A stretch of 64,000 bases of DNA from Chrysogorgia sp. JL179-B06 (taxonomy: Eukaryota > Cnidaria > Anthozoa > Scleralcyonacea > Chrysogorgiidae). The notes beneath the pieces are model-generated. The model did not search any database. It saw only the letters and a list, made by a program, of their open reading frames with translations, and was not told the origin of the DNA. Below, piece after piece: positions 1 through 10,677 of the stretch. Position 1 is the stretch's first letter; each line of letters starts with the position of its first letter. The translations under genes were made by a program, and so were the position numbers. The stretch spans positions 102,001-166,000 of the forward strand of contig JAYKKM010000141.1 of NCBI GenBank assembly GCA_035772405.1, read 5' to 3'.

Positions 1-193
1 TAATGTAAACTTTATTTATTCATAATTGATATATACTACAATGATAAACCTCTCTTTTACAGGTAGTTCACCAATGTCTACTTGAATTAACGATATATAT
101 GATATATAATATTAGTTTTGCATTAGTGTTGGGTTGTCCCAGGTTTTGTTACGTTTACAGAAAATATAGTATGAGGTTCTTATACAAATGTGA
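1..193. other. AT-rich sequence, nothing recognised
   Basis: No coding similarity, tRNA or repeat boundary is visible. It lies directly left of a (TAA)n tract. Confidence 0.4.
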
Positions 194-216
194 AGAATAA
201 TAATAATAATAATGTG

Positions 217-289
<73 letters not shown>

Positions 290-322
290 CAACAATAATA
301 ATAATAATAATAATAATAATGG
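194..322. repeat. (TAA)n microsatellite
   Basis: About 125 bp of TAA/AAT triplets with a few interruptions (for example AACAACAAC). A poly-leucine reading frame on the minus strand is an artefact of the triplet. The tract marks the 5' side of the R4/Dong-like LINE copy that follows, as (TAA)n tracts also do for the copies at 40.7-46.4 kb. Confidence 0.95.
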
Positions 323-731
323 AAACTTTATTAAATGAATTTTTTCTAAGAAAACAATTGTGAATCTCACTCAGAGGTAATTTACAATCGGCAGGATATC
401 GTAAAAGTTGCTCAAATACTGGGAAGAGATAGGGGAATTTGAGGTTACAGAACAGCGTCTAGCAGACCAGGCAAGCCAAATACGTGTCAACAACTGGCTA
501 TCAGAATTGGAAATTGAAGAGATCAGGAGGAAAGTAGAACCAGTAGCGACACGACGACGACGACAACGACGAGCAATTATAGACCAATAACGTGCCTACC
601 ACTTATGTGGAAACTGGTGACAGGAATAATGAAGAAATCTATAGGTTTCTGCTTGAACATGAGTTGTTACCAGAAGAACAAAAGGGTGCTAGGAAGCAAT
701 CTAGAGGAACACATGATCGTCTGTTCATTGA
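323..731 (+). pseudogene. R4/Dong-like non-LTR retrotransposon, 5' part of copy 1 (broken)
   Basis: This is a fragment of the single-ORF polyprotein of a restriction-like-endonuclease (RLE) type LINE. Around 408-550 the frame reads [19 protein letters not shown], a region upstream of the reverse transcriptase domain in this group. From about 578 it jumps into the start of the RT domain, with [10 protein letters not shown] followed in a shifted frame by [20 protein letters not shown] large internal deletion and at least one frameshift separate these blocks. At 731/732 the RT frame is cut by a Helitron and resumes at 3597. The same block in the copy at 45.4 kb reads [19 protein letters not shown], which supports the assignment. 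The clade name is inferred from the C-terminal zinc knuckle and endonuclease seen in the downstream half. Confidence 0.8.
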
Positions 732-950
732 TCCCCTCGCCCGCCGAAGGCCTGAGGGTGCTAATATCGACCGGCGTTTAGTCCCTCATCACGGGATTCC
801 AGGCGTTTGTAGAGTCACTTTCAGTTTCCTTGTATATATATTCAGGATCAACGTCGTCGATCATGCGCGGCATCGGAAAATTTGGCCCTGGTAACTATAT
901 ATGGTAAATATCTGCATTTGAATTAATATTTAAATTGAAACCGTAAAAGA

Positions 951-1739
951 AAAGTACGTGTTTTGTCGGGTTATACGGTGAATGAAGATTTCTGTTCAAA
1001 AAGATCGTGAAAAGGCCGTGAAAATGCAATATACATATCGTCGTCGGAAGATGTCAAGTTCGTAAATCAAGTTTTATACGTGGCGTCAAACCTAAAGGTA
1101 AACCCGTTTTCGGTTTTTTAAACCTGTTAATCAGTTACAAAGATAGTTTTGCAAACATGTCCAAGTATTGTTAGTTAAGTTAGGTACAGTAGTTGCAGCT
1201 TGGTGTTTGTAAAGTTGTAAAGGTCCTGTCTGGTGCTCAGAGTTTTTCTGAGTATTGACAACTTAACACAGCTTGCACAGTAAAACCTTTACAACTTTAT
1301 GTCCAAGTATGTTATTCAGGCTTTTATTTGATGTATAGCATGATTTTCTAGAGTTAGTAGTTCAAAAGATATCGTCGTCTGAATATCTAAAATATTTACT
1401 CGGAATTTGCCAATCCAAGCGTCGTCGGTTTTTTCAAGCTGTTAGCTATCAGTTACAAAAATATTTTTGTAGGTATGTCAGAGGCTGTTAATCAAGCTTT
1501 CATTAGATATGTAGAATGAGTTCTTAGGGTAAGAACTTCAAAATATATCGTGGTCGAAACATTTCACTTTTGGCATGGCGTCATGGCGACTAAAAACAAA
1601 ACAATCAGACATCACGAAATCACTCTTTGGAGGGCTTGCGCTCGAAATTGAATAGTCCTCTTACACAGATTTCTTACATGTATTTCTAACACTACCTAGT
1701 GCCTACACAGTACGCAGAACAACATTTTTATCGTACTCT
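951..1739. other. H1-specific internal segment, no coding seen
   Basis: This segment of Helitron H1 has no counterpart that I can see in H2 or H3. It contains a loosely repeated motif (TCAGTTACAAA at about 1132 and 1452, each followed by a T-rich stretch and an ATGTC). It may be a captured or diverged internal repeat. Confidence 0.4.
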
Positions 1740-2167
1740 TCAATAAAACAACCATATATACAATATACATGTTAGTCATGTTAAGTGTTGTACATAATAT
1801 ATACATTTTGAAATACTTAACAGAGAGATTTAATTGCTATATACCATTGGAAAGCCAACGAAAAATCACAATCGTAGTGCAATTTTAAAGTTTGTACCTA
1901 TCATGGAACAATTTAAACATTTGAATTAGCCTATACAGTACTGGTAGCTTAGTAGGGTGCAAAAACATGCAGACTATACTGGGGTTTATACAACCTTGGC
2001 CTGGCCTACAATTTTGTAGCATAAACAAGCATTACAGTACTGTACTATATACTTGTCAGTGTTAATATATACACTGCTGCAGTGAATAAGGAAGAGCTCG
2101 GAGTATGAGACAGACGACACATGGATGATTGTTATGCAAGCTCATATTCTAAGAAAAATTATTCTTA

Positions 2168-2226
2168 GTCCCAGACAGGAATTGAACCTGAATTGAACCT
2201 CTAACCATTGAGCTACCCAAGACTCA
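2168..2226 (-). repeat. tRNA-like sequence inside Helitron H1, shortened
   Basis: On the minus strand it reads GAGTCTTGGGTAGCTCAATG (A-box like), then GGTTCAATTCC (B-box like) and GGGACT. It is the same tRNA-like segment as at 35582-35657, with part of the middle lost. It is probably a tRNA-derived repeat carried within this Helitron family rather than a working tRNA. Confidence 0.65.
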
Positions 2227-3596
2227 GATGCAGAATGCAGGTTACAATGATGTACTGATTCAATTGAAATATGTATATACCTATGTGCATTACTGATATA
2301 TAGTGACTGCCGCATAGGCATTATAATTATCAGGGCCGGATTTACCTATGGGCAAGACTGGGCAGTTGCCCAGTGGCCTCCACAACCAGGGGGCTTCCAC
2401 ATTTCTCATGGGAAAAAATTGTAAGGAAAAATGTATTTGCGAGTGCCTACATGAATGGTAGTATATACAGTTTATAGATCTACTGTTAGCTTATTCAGAT
2501 TCTTTACACTTGAAACATTAAGGAACCAGATTCTTATGCAGATAGATCATGATGTTTATACATGTACATTTTTATTCAGAGTATTAGTACTTGAAAAATA
2601 TACTTTATGGGGGTCTTATTTTCTAACAAATTACAGTTGTAACAAATTTCAACACATATTCATAAATGTACAGTACAATGTTACAAAAACTAATTTTAAC
2701 TCAAAAGTTGTATATCCTTCACATATATTTGTCAATTAAGGCAATAGATAATGGTGCTATAACATGTATGAACAGATTAATTTAAACATGGAAAATAGCT
2801 CTTTACTGGTAGATATGATGTTAAAATGCCATGGAAATTCCTAACTAGCATTACACAATGTAACTTGCTTCTAATACAAGAGGTACAAAACTTGGGATTT
2901 CTATTAACCAATCAGTTTCAAGTCCCGACTTTAAAGGAAAGATCAGTTTCCCTGACATGCATAGAGACCTCTGATTATGACCATCAATATTTAGTTACCC
3001 ATATTCCTCCCAGCTCCACATCACAGTAGTCCAATGTGGGTAGAATTATCAACTTACTGTATATAATCTATCCACACCAACAATTGGAGTAGAATCGCTA
3101 ATACGTCTTAGTAAATCTAATTTGAATGGACCCCTATACATTTGCACTATATGCATCCGTACTGTAGACATTTGAACGAATTTGATTTTTTTAAAGGACA
3201 CTCATTGTATGATAGAGATGCACTTTCTTCCTTCAACAGCCTTTGGTGTCTATATACAAAATAATGCATTGATTATTTTGTGAGTCATCAATATTGTGAT
3301 AAAAGTAATTTCTTTCTTAGTGATTGATGGTAGAAACAGCAGTAGACCCCCCCACTATTCTGTTGCTGCACTCAACAATTAAAAAGTTTGGGCTACATCT
3401 ATTTATTTTGATGTCCTATGAAACAATTAAATTCAGACAATACAAAGCTGAGAGATATTGTCCACTGAAAATTTATTTAGTTTGGCAAATGAAGTGGCTA
3501 TTATCTAATTCAAGTAATTTAGAACTAAAATAAGTACTGTACTGTAAGTTTCAAACAGCAATTGGGCGAGGGGTTGTTGCGTATACGTATTTCTAG

Positions 3597-5390
3597 TAAG
3601 ATGATAAGGAGGAACGCTCGAGCCAACCATAAGAACCTAATCATGGCTTGGATAGAATACTAAAAAGCATATGATTTGCTACTGCATACATGGATTGAAG
3701 AATTCCTTGACCTGTTGGAATTGCTGAGAACATTAAGTACTGTAGCTGCTGGCTCCACAACGATAGAAGTTAAGATCAACAGAGGCATCTTTCAAGGAGA
3801 TGCATTGTCACCCTTACTGTTCGTCACCTCACTGATACCGTTGAGTCTGATTCTTAGAAAATCTAAGCTTGGATACGATTTGAACGGAGAAAAAATCAAC
3901 CACCTGCTCTTCATGGATGACCTTAAGTTGTTTGCAAAGTCGGAAAAGGGATTAGACTTACTGGTTAATACTGTCAGAGTGTTTAGTACCGATATTGGAA
4001 TGGATTTCAGTGTAGAAATGTGCCAAGCTTGTCGCGAAGAGGCAAAGTTACAAGTTCTCACGGAATAAGTACATGTACGCCAGATGGCAAAGAAATCAAA
4101 ATGCTCCAAGAAGGGTCAAGCTACAGATATTTTGGTATCCTTGAAACAGATCAAGTTATGTGCAAGGAAATGAAAGAAAATTTATCAAAGGAATATATCC
4201 ATAGGATAAGGAAACTATTGCGATCAAATCTTAATGGAGGAAAACTCATTATAGGAATTAATAACTGGGAGGTATCACTACTGAGATATTCAGCAGGTTT
4301 TATCGACTGGACCAAGGAAAAGGTAAGGGTACTGGACCGAAGAACAAGGAAGTTTCTTAATATGTATGCAGCGCGCCATCCCAGAGATAGTGTGGCTCGA
4401 CTACATCTCCCAAGAAAGATGGGAGGACGCGAACTTATATCCGTGACTGTATGGAAGAGGCAAAGCTAGGACTCGCAAAGTATGCAGCGGTTCAAGGTAG
4501 AACTACCACGGAAGAGTGTCCTAGAGAGCACAGGGAGCGAGGAAGAAGGAAAGCGTGGAATAATTGAAGGCAAAAGAGTTGCATGGGCAATTCCTAAGGC
4601 AAATAGAGAAGGTAGTCAGTGAAGAGAGTTGGACATGGTTAAGAAAGAGACCGCTGTAGAAAGAGACAGAAAGGTTGTTGATGGCTGCACAGAGTCAGGC
4701 ATTAAGAACTAACGCCATCAAGGCTAAAATTGACAAGACTCGGGGAAACTTGCTGTGTCGCTGGTGTAGAAGGAAAGACAAAATAGATAACCATCTGTTC
4801 AGTGAATGCTCCAAGCTCCCACAAACAGAGTACAAACGCAGACATGACGGAGTCGCAAAATCCCTGCATTGGGACATACGCAAACAGTACGGATTAGAAC
4901 ATGAAGAGAAATGGTATGAACACGATCCCTAGAAAGTGATGGAAAGTGATGACATTAAGATCTTGGGGACTTCTTTATTCAAACCGACAAAAGGATTGAT
5001 CATAATCGACCTGATATTGTGGTCATATGAAAGAAGGATCGAAGCTGCCAATTAATAGACGTGGCATGCCCAGGAGATAGTAGAAAAGGTAAACAAGTAC
5101 ATGTACGTGGACCTGGCGATTGAAACGAAGGCGCTATGGAAGTTAAAGGAGTTTAAGATCGTGCCTACTGTGATAGTTGCATTAGGAACTGTCTCCGTTA
5201 ACCTGAAGGGGTATTTGAAAAACATAAATATGTTGATAGGAGTGGATGTGATTCAGAAGACAGTGTTACTGGGCTCAGCCCGAATCCTCAGAAGAACCCT
5301 CACGAACTAAGGCAGCTAGTTGCTGCCCGACGGAGGAGTTTCCAGTGTCTATTTACACTGTGATTATATGACAAAATAATAATAATAGCT
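3597..5390 (+). pseudogene. R4/Dong-like non-LTR retrotransposon, 3' part of copy 1 (broken)
   Basis: This continues the LINE cut by Helitron H1. The frame resumes with KMIRRN...LIMAWIEY, has a stop, then reads INRGIFQGDALSPLLFV (RT block) and LLFMDDLKLF (catalytic FMDD box, near 3909). Later blocks are YFGILETD, the thumb-like GGKLIIGINNWEVSLLRYSA, and the zinc knuckle CRWCRRKDKIDNHLFSEC near 4755-4810. The endonuclease signature is NRPDIVV followed by CQLIDVACPGD near 5000-5075. The tail reads VLLGSARILRRTL at about 5270, then a short 3' UTR ends in AATAATAATA near 5390. Several frameshifts and stops show it is dead. The domain order RT, CCHC knuckle, PD-(D/E)XK nuclease is that of RLE-type LINEs. 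Confidence 0.85.
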
Positions 5391-5910
5391 ACTACCTTGA
5401 CGCCTCCCTACAACATTGGTGGGTGGTTTGAGTATCTCATTGATCCTAAGAGCTACCCTTGCCAGGCAGGTTGATGGATAGAGGTCCGACGAAATGTAGC
5501 TAAAACCGCCTTTAGATTATATAAACCAGGTAAACCAAATAGGCAAGAAACAATGGTTAAGAGAGTTGGAACAAATCAGACGATTGATTGAAGGAGAGTA
5601 TACTGGTGAGTTTGGAGGAAGATCAAGAGATGGATAGGAGTGAACAAGAAGTAAGAATCTAATTGCTATATTATCGATAGTTTATAAGACATCTAACATT
5701 AATGGTTATATCTCAATTCGGTGTTTATTGGGATTCTAGATAATTATTTGTGCTAGAAATAAAAAAATTATTTAGAGGGGGATTATCGTTACGCATTTGC
5801 AATTGAACACAGAATGAATCTATTTTCAGAATTATCGATAATGTATAAGACATCTAACATGAATGGTTATATCATTCTACCTATCTTTACCGTCCCCACA
5901 ATCCCAAATA
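5391..5910. other. Non-coding, unassigned
   Basis: No recognisable coding. A short direct repeat is visible: the phrase TTATCGATAGTTTATAAGAC near 5673 recurs as TTATCGATAATGTATAAGAC near 5832, each followed by ATCTAACAT and AATGGTTATAT. This suggests a duplicated segment of about 160 bp. Confidence 0.4.
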
Positions 5911-6008
5911 ACCCCCAAACGCCCCGAAAACACCCCAAACGCCCCCGAAAACACCCCAAACGCCCCCGAAAACAACCCAAACGCCCCCGAAAACACCCCA
6001 AACGCCCC
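5911..6008. repeat. 20-bp minisatellite
   Basis: About 4.5 copies of a 20-bp unit of the form CGCCCCCGAAAACACCCCAAA, with small variations. Both strands stay open through it, so the proline/asparagine-rich and glycine/phenylalanine-rich frames here are not evidence of a gene. Confidence 0.9.
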
Positions 6009-6551
6009 TTGGACAGTTCTTCGCACTGTTTCCCGAAGGGTTTCTTTCTCATAGGAATTGTGTACACTAAAGCGAGATAAGCCATAATTATTAGGGTTCA
6101 TCTCTTTGTAGATGCGGTGAAAACACAGGTTCAGTCGAACGCTCAACTCACAGGTTCAGTCGAACGCTTAGGAAATCGTAGGGATGGGATAACTAATTAA
6201 ATTTATGGTTATTTAGGGTTAGGAATCTATGAAAGATGTGAGGCGTTCTTAACGCTAATTACTTTCGTTCGCAACACAGAGAGAGAGCCGCCTAGGTATA
6301 CAAAGTCAGGATGGGGGTCCCAAAGGTACATGACGCTAGGGTGTGAAAGAGGCTTAGAGGTAATTACTACCGTCCCTCACACAAAATATTTAATAAAGCG
6401 GTATGCTACGCGTTCGTTTATCACACATATCGTTCCGTTCGTCACGCTAAAAATACCTCTTCCTTTACCGCATGTGGGATGATGAAAATAGTGCACATGT
6501 GTAGAATGACGTCTCTTGGGCATGCTCATTCTTGCCCAACTAGTTGCTAGG
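6009..6551. other. Non-coding, unassigned
   Basis: Contains a short direct repeat (CAGGTTCAGTCGAACGCT near 6128 and 6152) and scattered phrases such as GTTCGTAACGCTAATTACTT that recur near 7220-7260. No gene is visible. Confidence 0.4.
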
Positions 6552-7117
6552 TTACAAAATAAACACTGCTAGCGTGACACCACCGGTCTCAGAATCCCCA
6601 CTCTGTAACTTTCGATTCTTGGCAAAGATGACAATAAACATTCTTTTGTTTCTAATCGCTTTCTTCCAGTCCATTGTCGTGTAGGGCAAATCTTTCTCTC
6701 GTACCTTTTTTCTCTTAATTGGAGCATGCTCTTTAACTATATCGTCAAAAAGGCCTTTCCAGTAATCATATCTATCACCAATGTCACTGAGAATATCAGC
6801 AGTGTGCCACGGAGCATCCAAAAGATCCTGATTTAATTGTTTAAAATCACTGTTCTTCACATCCCTAAATGATATGATCTTAGGTATATACTTATTTACT
6901 TTTTCAGACATTATTCCATATACTAAGCAGTGATAACAAAAAGCAAGGGCCCTATAATGCTATCTTGGGGAACAACAGAGGTATAACAGGTGCCCATTGT
7001 GAAGCGATGCTGCCTATAACAACTCTTTGAAGTCGGCCATATAAATATATAATATCCATGGCGTATGCGCTGCTTTTCGTCTGCCCATTTGTCCCACAAC
7101 GAGTTGACTGGACTCAA
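6552..7117 (-). pseudogene. CR1/L2-like LINE remnants, minus strand, rearranged
   Basis: Two pieces of a non-LTR retrotransposon pol lie on the minus strand. 7117-6923 contains VVPQDSIIGPLLFVIT, a degenerate form of the RT block usually written GVPQGSxLGPLLF. 6911-6552 reads YDYWKGLFDDIVKEHAPIKR and related sequence, typical of the linker between the AP endonuclease and RT domains in CR1/L2-type elements. In an intact element the linker comes before the RT block, but here it follows it, so the copy is rearranged or is two unrelated scraps. Both pieces lack neighbouring domains. The clade call is by motif only. Confidence 0.6.
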
Positions 7118-7410
7118 ACCAAAATGACGTGATGGAGTAGGAAGTAAAATCGGGAGGGTTGGAAGAAGTGAGGATTAGGGGTATATGAGAGATATGACGC
7201 GTTGATAATACTAATTACTTTTGTGCGTAACGCGTTCGTAACGCTAATTACTTGTGTGCGTCACATTGTTTATTTTGTTCGCAACGCCAAGATATTTGTG
7301 CGTCAATACTGTCAACTTGAATAAATTAAAACAAACTTTAAGAACGGTGACGTCATCGGGCGCAGAACCTCCTCTCTAGATATTACTTATTTGCTACATG
7401 TTTGGAACGC
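7118..7410. other. Non-coding between LINE scraps
   Basis: Contains the repeated phrase CTAATTACTT with GCGTAACGC-type runs near 7207-7260, like 6250-6430. No coding seen. Confidence 0.35.
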
Positions 7411-8080
7411 ACATCAACAAGAATGTTTGCTGGTGATACAACCTTAACCGCATCTGGTATGAAGTCGAAGTGGCACTGATTCATGACCTTGGAAACGTTA
7501 AGGGATAGCTCACGGCTAATAAACTCCGTCTCAACCTTGTCAAAACTGAATGTTTATTTTTTGGATCAATATGTAATATATATAATTTGCTCGTTCCGTG
7601 CAACATTATTTATGGGAACAAACCAATCACCAGGAAAGGATCACAAAATTACATCAATGTTTCCATCAAATTTCGTCAGGAATTGGTGCAATTATAAGGC
7701 TTGAGCCTTGTGTCGACTATTGTTGCGAAGTGTGGGATTCTATTGGTATTTCACTTTCTGATCGTTTACAAAAATTTCAAAATAGAGCTGTCAGGGTTAT
7801 TATGCGTCGTACTGTATAAATGAAAATGGTCAGTCGGAATTTGCTGTAAATAAGCTTTGATGGATAACTTTGAAGGAACGCAGGGTGCATTTTATACAGA
7901 ATAATGATATTCCATGATAACGTAAGGGGTTTATGCACTAAACTTCATTCATTTACCGCAACCAAAAACGGAGTATCTTAAAAAGAACTTGAGTTATAAT
8001 GGGGCTAAATTGTTGAATAGCCTCCCATGTGAATTATGAAATAAAGAGTAGTTATATTCTTTTAATACCATCTTCTCCCT
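7411..8080 (+). pseudogene. CR1/L2-like LINE remnant, RT to C-terminus (plus strand)
   Basis: Read across several frameshifts, this gives the RT and post-RT regions of a CR1/L2-like element. Near 7420 is MFAGDTTLTASG, a mutated FADD catalytic box (second Asp region changed to Gly-Asp). Near 7490-7545 is LTANKLRLNLVKTE. Near 7700-7800 is VDYCCEVWDSIGISLSDRLQ followed by KFQNRAVRVIMRR. Near 7960-8040 is PKTEYLKKNLSYNGAKLLNS, the usual C-terminal block. Stops and frameshifts are frequent. It ends next to SINE S1a. The opposite-strand remnant at 6552-7117 suggests the locus was broken by inversion. Confidence 0.7.
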
Positions 8081-8081
8081 G

Positions 8082-8350
8082 TATTACCACATTATATATA
8101 TAGACCTCGTGACTATAGGCTCTCGGAAACGGCTTCCGTGGCTCAGTGGTCAGCGCACTGCACTACCATCACATGAGGGTCGCGGGTTCGCCGGAAGACC
8201 TTGATGTTGCATTTTACGATTCTGATCCCAGTTTGATCTTAAAATGTATATATGCGACCAACACTCGAAATTTTCCTTCAATCACCATAAATCCTTAGAA
8301 CATACAGTTTAATAGACTGAAATACAAAATATCACTTGTAATATACTAAT
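8082..8350 (+). mobile_element. tRNA-derived SINE, family S1, copy a
   Basis: A tRNA-like head starts at 8131 (GGCTTCCGTGGCTCAGTGG; A-box) and ends with CCGGAAGACC near 8200. The acceptor halves GGCTTCC and GGAAG pair. The B-box is damaged: GGGTTCG is followed directly by the acceptor. The body continues with TTTGATCTTAAAATG and TAAATCCTTAGAACATAC. The same head, body and about 50 bp of leader (TGTATTACCAC...CTCGTGACT) occur at 17641-17887 and, inverted, at 27655-27925. Confidence 0.75.
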
Positions 8351-8869
8351 GTATAGGTTTATTTACTCTTCCGATTTAATCGTAACAGATCCACATACCA
8401 GCCAGGGCAAGAACACATAGATTAGATGTTAACCACCCTATCCTCTTCACGCCCAAACTGATCGCCTGTGATAGTAAGTTCAATAGTGGAGCTAATAATA
8501 GATCAGCCTTCTTAGCTACTAGATATATTACTATAATAGATACTACAATAATAGATCATACCTGCTACGACGATGTTATGATGCCATGACGCTAATTGCA
8601 ACAGCGCTTAGGCCTACTAGATTTTCTCTTGCCCACCGCTTGAACCTGTCCAATCGTCATGATTTAACTGAGCAAAAAATAATCACTAGTAACTGATCAT
8701 TCATGATGCCTGTGCCTCCCGAATCCGATATAGTACCGATTCGCTACAGCGAACGAGCGAGCTCCTATGCTTCGCATATCGACTTGTTAAAAAGGAGTCA
8801 AAATGTACCAAGCTAAAGAAGCAATGGACTTCATGGAAAACAAAGGCGGGGGAAAAATTAATTGTGTCG
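8351..8869. other. Non-coding, unassigned
   Basis: No recognisable gene. Small local duplications (ACTAGATATATTACTATAATAG then a similar phrase) occur near 8518-8560. Confidence 0.35.
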
Positions 8870-9292
8870 CTTTAAAAAACTCTATCAATTTGTAGGAAAG
8901 GGTCGTTGTCAGCGTGATATTGATGAGTTGACTCTTATCGTACAGATGTCTTTAGGTGTTCTTATTTCGTTCGTGTCACTAGGCTCTGGAACTCCCTCCC
9001 ATACTCTATACGTGCCATTAACACATTGTCGTCTTTTAAGAGGCTACTTTCTCAGCATTATTTCAAACTTTTTCCTGTTGCTTTTAATCCGTAGTTTTTT
9101 CTGTTTCGTATAATTTCGTTATGTCTTATTCTTTGATTTCATATTAATGTTATATGTTATTTGTATTTGTAACAATCTTGAGGGAATCTTGAATTCTGTT
9201 TTTGGTATATACACTCAATTTTTAGTTGTGATACTTTGTGATTGATATGTATTATAATTATAATAAATAAATATAAATACATAAATACAAAT
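8870..9292 (+). pseudogene. CR1/L2-like LINE 3' end fragment
   Basis: Read with one frame change near 8980, this is the very C-terminus of a LINE: LGLWNSLP-like sequence, then INTLSSFKRLLSQHYFKLF near 9015-9075. A 3' UTR of about 150 bp follows, with an AT-rich tail of AATAAATAAATATAAATAC near 9258-9290. Only the last 60 or so codons survive, a typical 5'-truncated copy or a remnant. It may belong to the same family as 7411-8080, but the two do not overlap enough to decide. Confidence 0.6.
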
Positions 9293-9931
9293 GACCTTAG
9301 GGAATCTCCAAAAGGTGATATGAAATGATATAAGGTAAGGTAAAGGGGTGAGGTAAACGCGTAATGTGAAAGTTGTTGCAAATGTTAACAAAACTGGTGC
9401 GTTTTCAAAATGCTCATGGTTTCTTATTTTCCATCGCAAATCCGCTTATTGGGAGTTAAATCATTATCTATCCGCCATTGGTAAATATCAATCATTACCT
9501 ATAGCCAATCCACGATTCTTATTGGTCAATCAATCATTATCTATTTAACAATTAGACAACGAGTCCGAGTTGTCTATGAATGAATAGTCAACGAAGGTGA
9601 AGCCTGTGACGTGATCTGTCATGAACTACGGACGCAAATTTTGGTGCTGAGTAATATTCGAAATTTTGCCTCCTTTCTGGGAAATCGAGCTGTGATTTGC
9701 ATTTGCAACAATTGATGAAGCGTTGATAATTATTTATGAAAATAATACCTTTTTTGTGGAAATACTTGTTCGTGAGTCAAGTTCGTTTTTCAAGCTGCAC
9801 GCGCTCGCATGACGGTTGATTCACGCGTGAACAAACGAAGCACGTATACGTCAGCACACTTGTTTCAACGAACGCTAAGCGCGTGTACGCACGTGCAGAA
9901 ATACCCAAGCGTGTGCACGCACATACAGAAA
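9293..9931. other. Non-coding; repeated host or repeat module
   Basis: The part at 9460-9620 shares phrases with 48110-48190 (CCAATCCACGATTCTTATTGG versus CCAATCCCCGATTCTTGTTGG). It also shares the AATTAGACAAC...CGAAGGTGAAGCCTG block, inverted in part, with 14265-14335 and the TTGTCTAATTGTTAAATA phrase at 15117. This looks like an old dispersed non-autonomous element whose ends I cannot fix. Confidence 0.4.
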
Positions 9932-10633
9932 TAAGGGACAGAACTTTATACGACTAATAACCTGATAGAATAAACAAGCTGAAGATAAGAAGCCTCACGT
10001 CGAAACTGGTGCATGGAGATGCATTCTTCCAGTTCGTCCTGTTCTTCTTGTTTATAGACTATTGTTTCTATTCACTCAATAATCGCTACACACATTAGTT
10101 TACCACATTTTGGGGACAATGTTTGGAGCACCATCGCGACAACCTCTCGCCCCACAACGAACTGATGTCACAACCTCAAAGAGAGAAGTGGAGTTTAATT
10201 GCCATCTTCGTACCCAGAGCCTGCGAATTTATATTTATGATTATGAGCTCGAGATTTCTATCATGATGTGATAAATGACGATGGCTAAGGCCGAGTCTGC
10301 ATCTATCATCTCATAGAAATTGAGAGCGAATAGACTATTGGCTAGCGCGGTGTAAAGTTTATAATGGGCACGCTGCAACATCTTTATGAATCATCACTTA
10401 TTGTTTTCAAGCACTCATCCGCCACTTGTGTAAATTGCGGTTGCAAGGCTTTTGTCAATATAGAATAGTTGTCAATATCTTTTGCAAGCGGGCAAAGCAA
10501 TGCTAACGATATTATCAACGTGGAAAAAAATTAAACTAACACTAAAAACTAACTTTATACTAGCAAAGTGAAAAGGTGGTAAACTGCAAAGATTTTTAGT
10601 AACGAAATACTGACGTTTCGAGCGGACGTCTTA
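9932..10633 (+). repeat. Retrozyme-like dimer, monomer copy 1
   Basis: A 702-bp segment beginning TAAGGGACAGAACTTTATAC that is repeated almost identically, in the same orientation, at 10675-11376 (period 743 bp). No ORF of note is present. Its 3' end carries GCAAAGTGAAAAGGTGGTAA and an inverted half of a hammerhead-like core (TTTCGAGCGGACGTC). These sequences also form the terminus of Penelope-like element A (18037 and 27629). The arrangement, a non-coding direct dimer with a hammerhead at the junction, resembles retrozymes, which are described as non-autonomous hammerhead-bearing retroelements. The assignment is inference. Confidence 0.6.
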
Positions 10634-10677
10634 CTCTGATGAAGGGCTCCGCTCCAACGTCAGTATTTCGTCACTAA
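10631..10677 (+). ncRNA. Hammerhead ribozyme motif at dimer junction, core damaged
   Basis: CTGATGA lies at 10636-10642, followed by a stem II segment (GGGC, loop TCC, GCTC). In the copies at 18.1 and 27.6 kb a GAAA box follows. Here the sequence is CTCCAACG, so the conserved G and one A are lost and the copy should be inactive. Stem III would be ACG/CGT and the cleavage triplet GTC is at 10670-10672. Stem I pairs TTA.T with A.TAA around one C-C mismatch. Confidence 0.65.

Larger units (their letters stand above)
732..3596 (+). mobile_element. Helitron copy H1 (non-autonomous)
   Basis: The element starts with TCCCCTCGCCCG right after an A (731) and ends with CTAG right before a T (3597). This is the canonical Helitron arrangement: 5' TC, 3' CTRR, insertion between A and T. 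Removing it joins ATTGA to TAAGATG, which restores the codons I-D-K-M-I of the host LINE. The same termini bound H2 (59567-62763) and start H3 (62885). No Rep or helicase coding is present, so it would depend on an autonomous partner. The parts at 1926-2330 and 2453-3596 match H2 closely. The 951-1739 part does not match H2 by eye. A possible hAT-like end (CAGGGCCGGATTTACC) at 2331 may be a later insertion. Confidence 0.85.

Noticed and set aside
155..370. Poly-leucine ORF on the minus strand
   Set aside because: It is only the translation of a (TAA)n microsatellite.
732..3573. H1 as a TIR DNA transposon, from CCCCTCGCCC at 733 and GGGCGAGGGG at 3564
   Set aside because: In H2 the right-hand word is GGGTGACGGG, and the shared element continues 23 bp further to CTAG. 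The empty-site test fits a Helitron, with no target duplication.
5814..6146. Asn-Pro-rich and Gly-Phe-rich ORFs on both strands
   Set aside because: Produced by a 20-bp minisatellite; no flanking coding signal.
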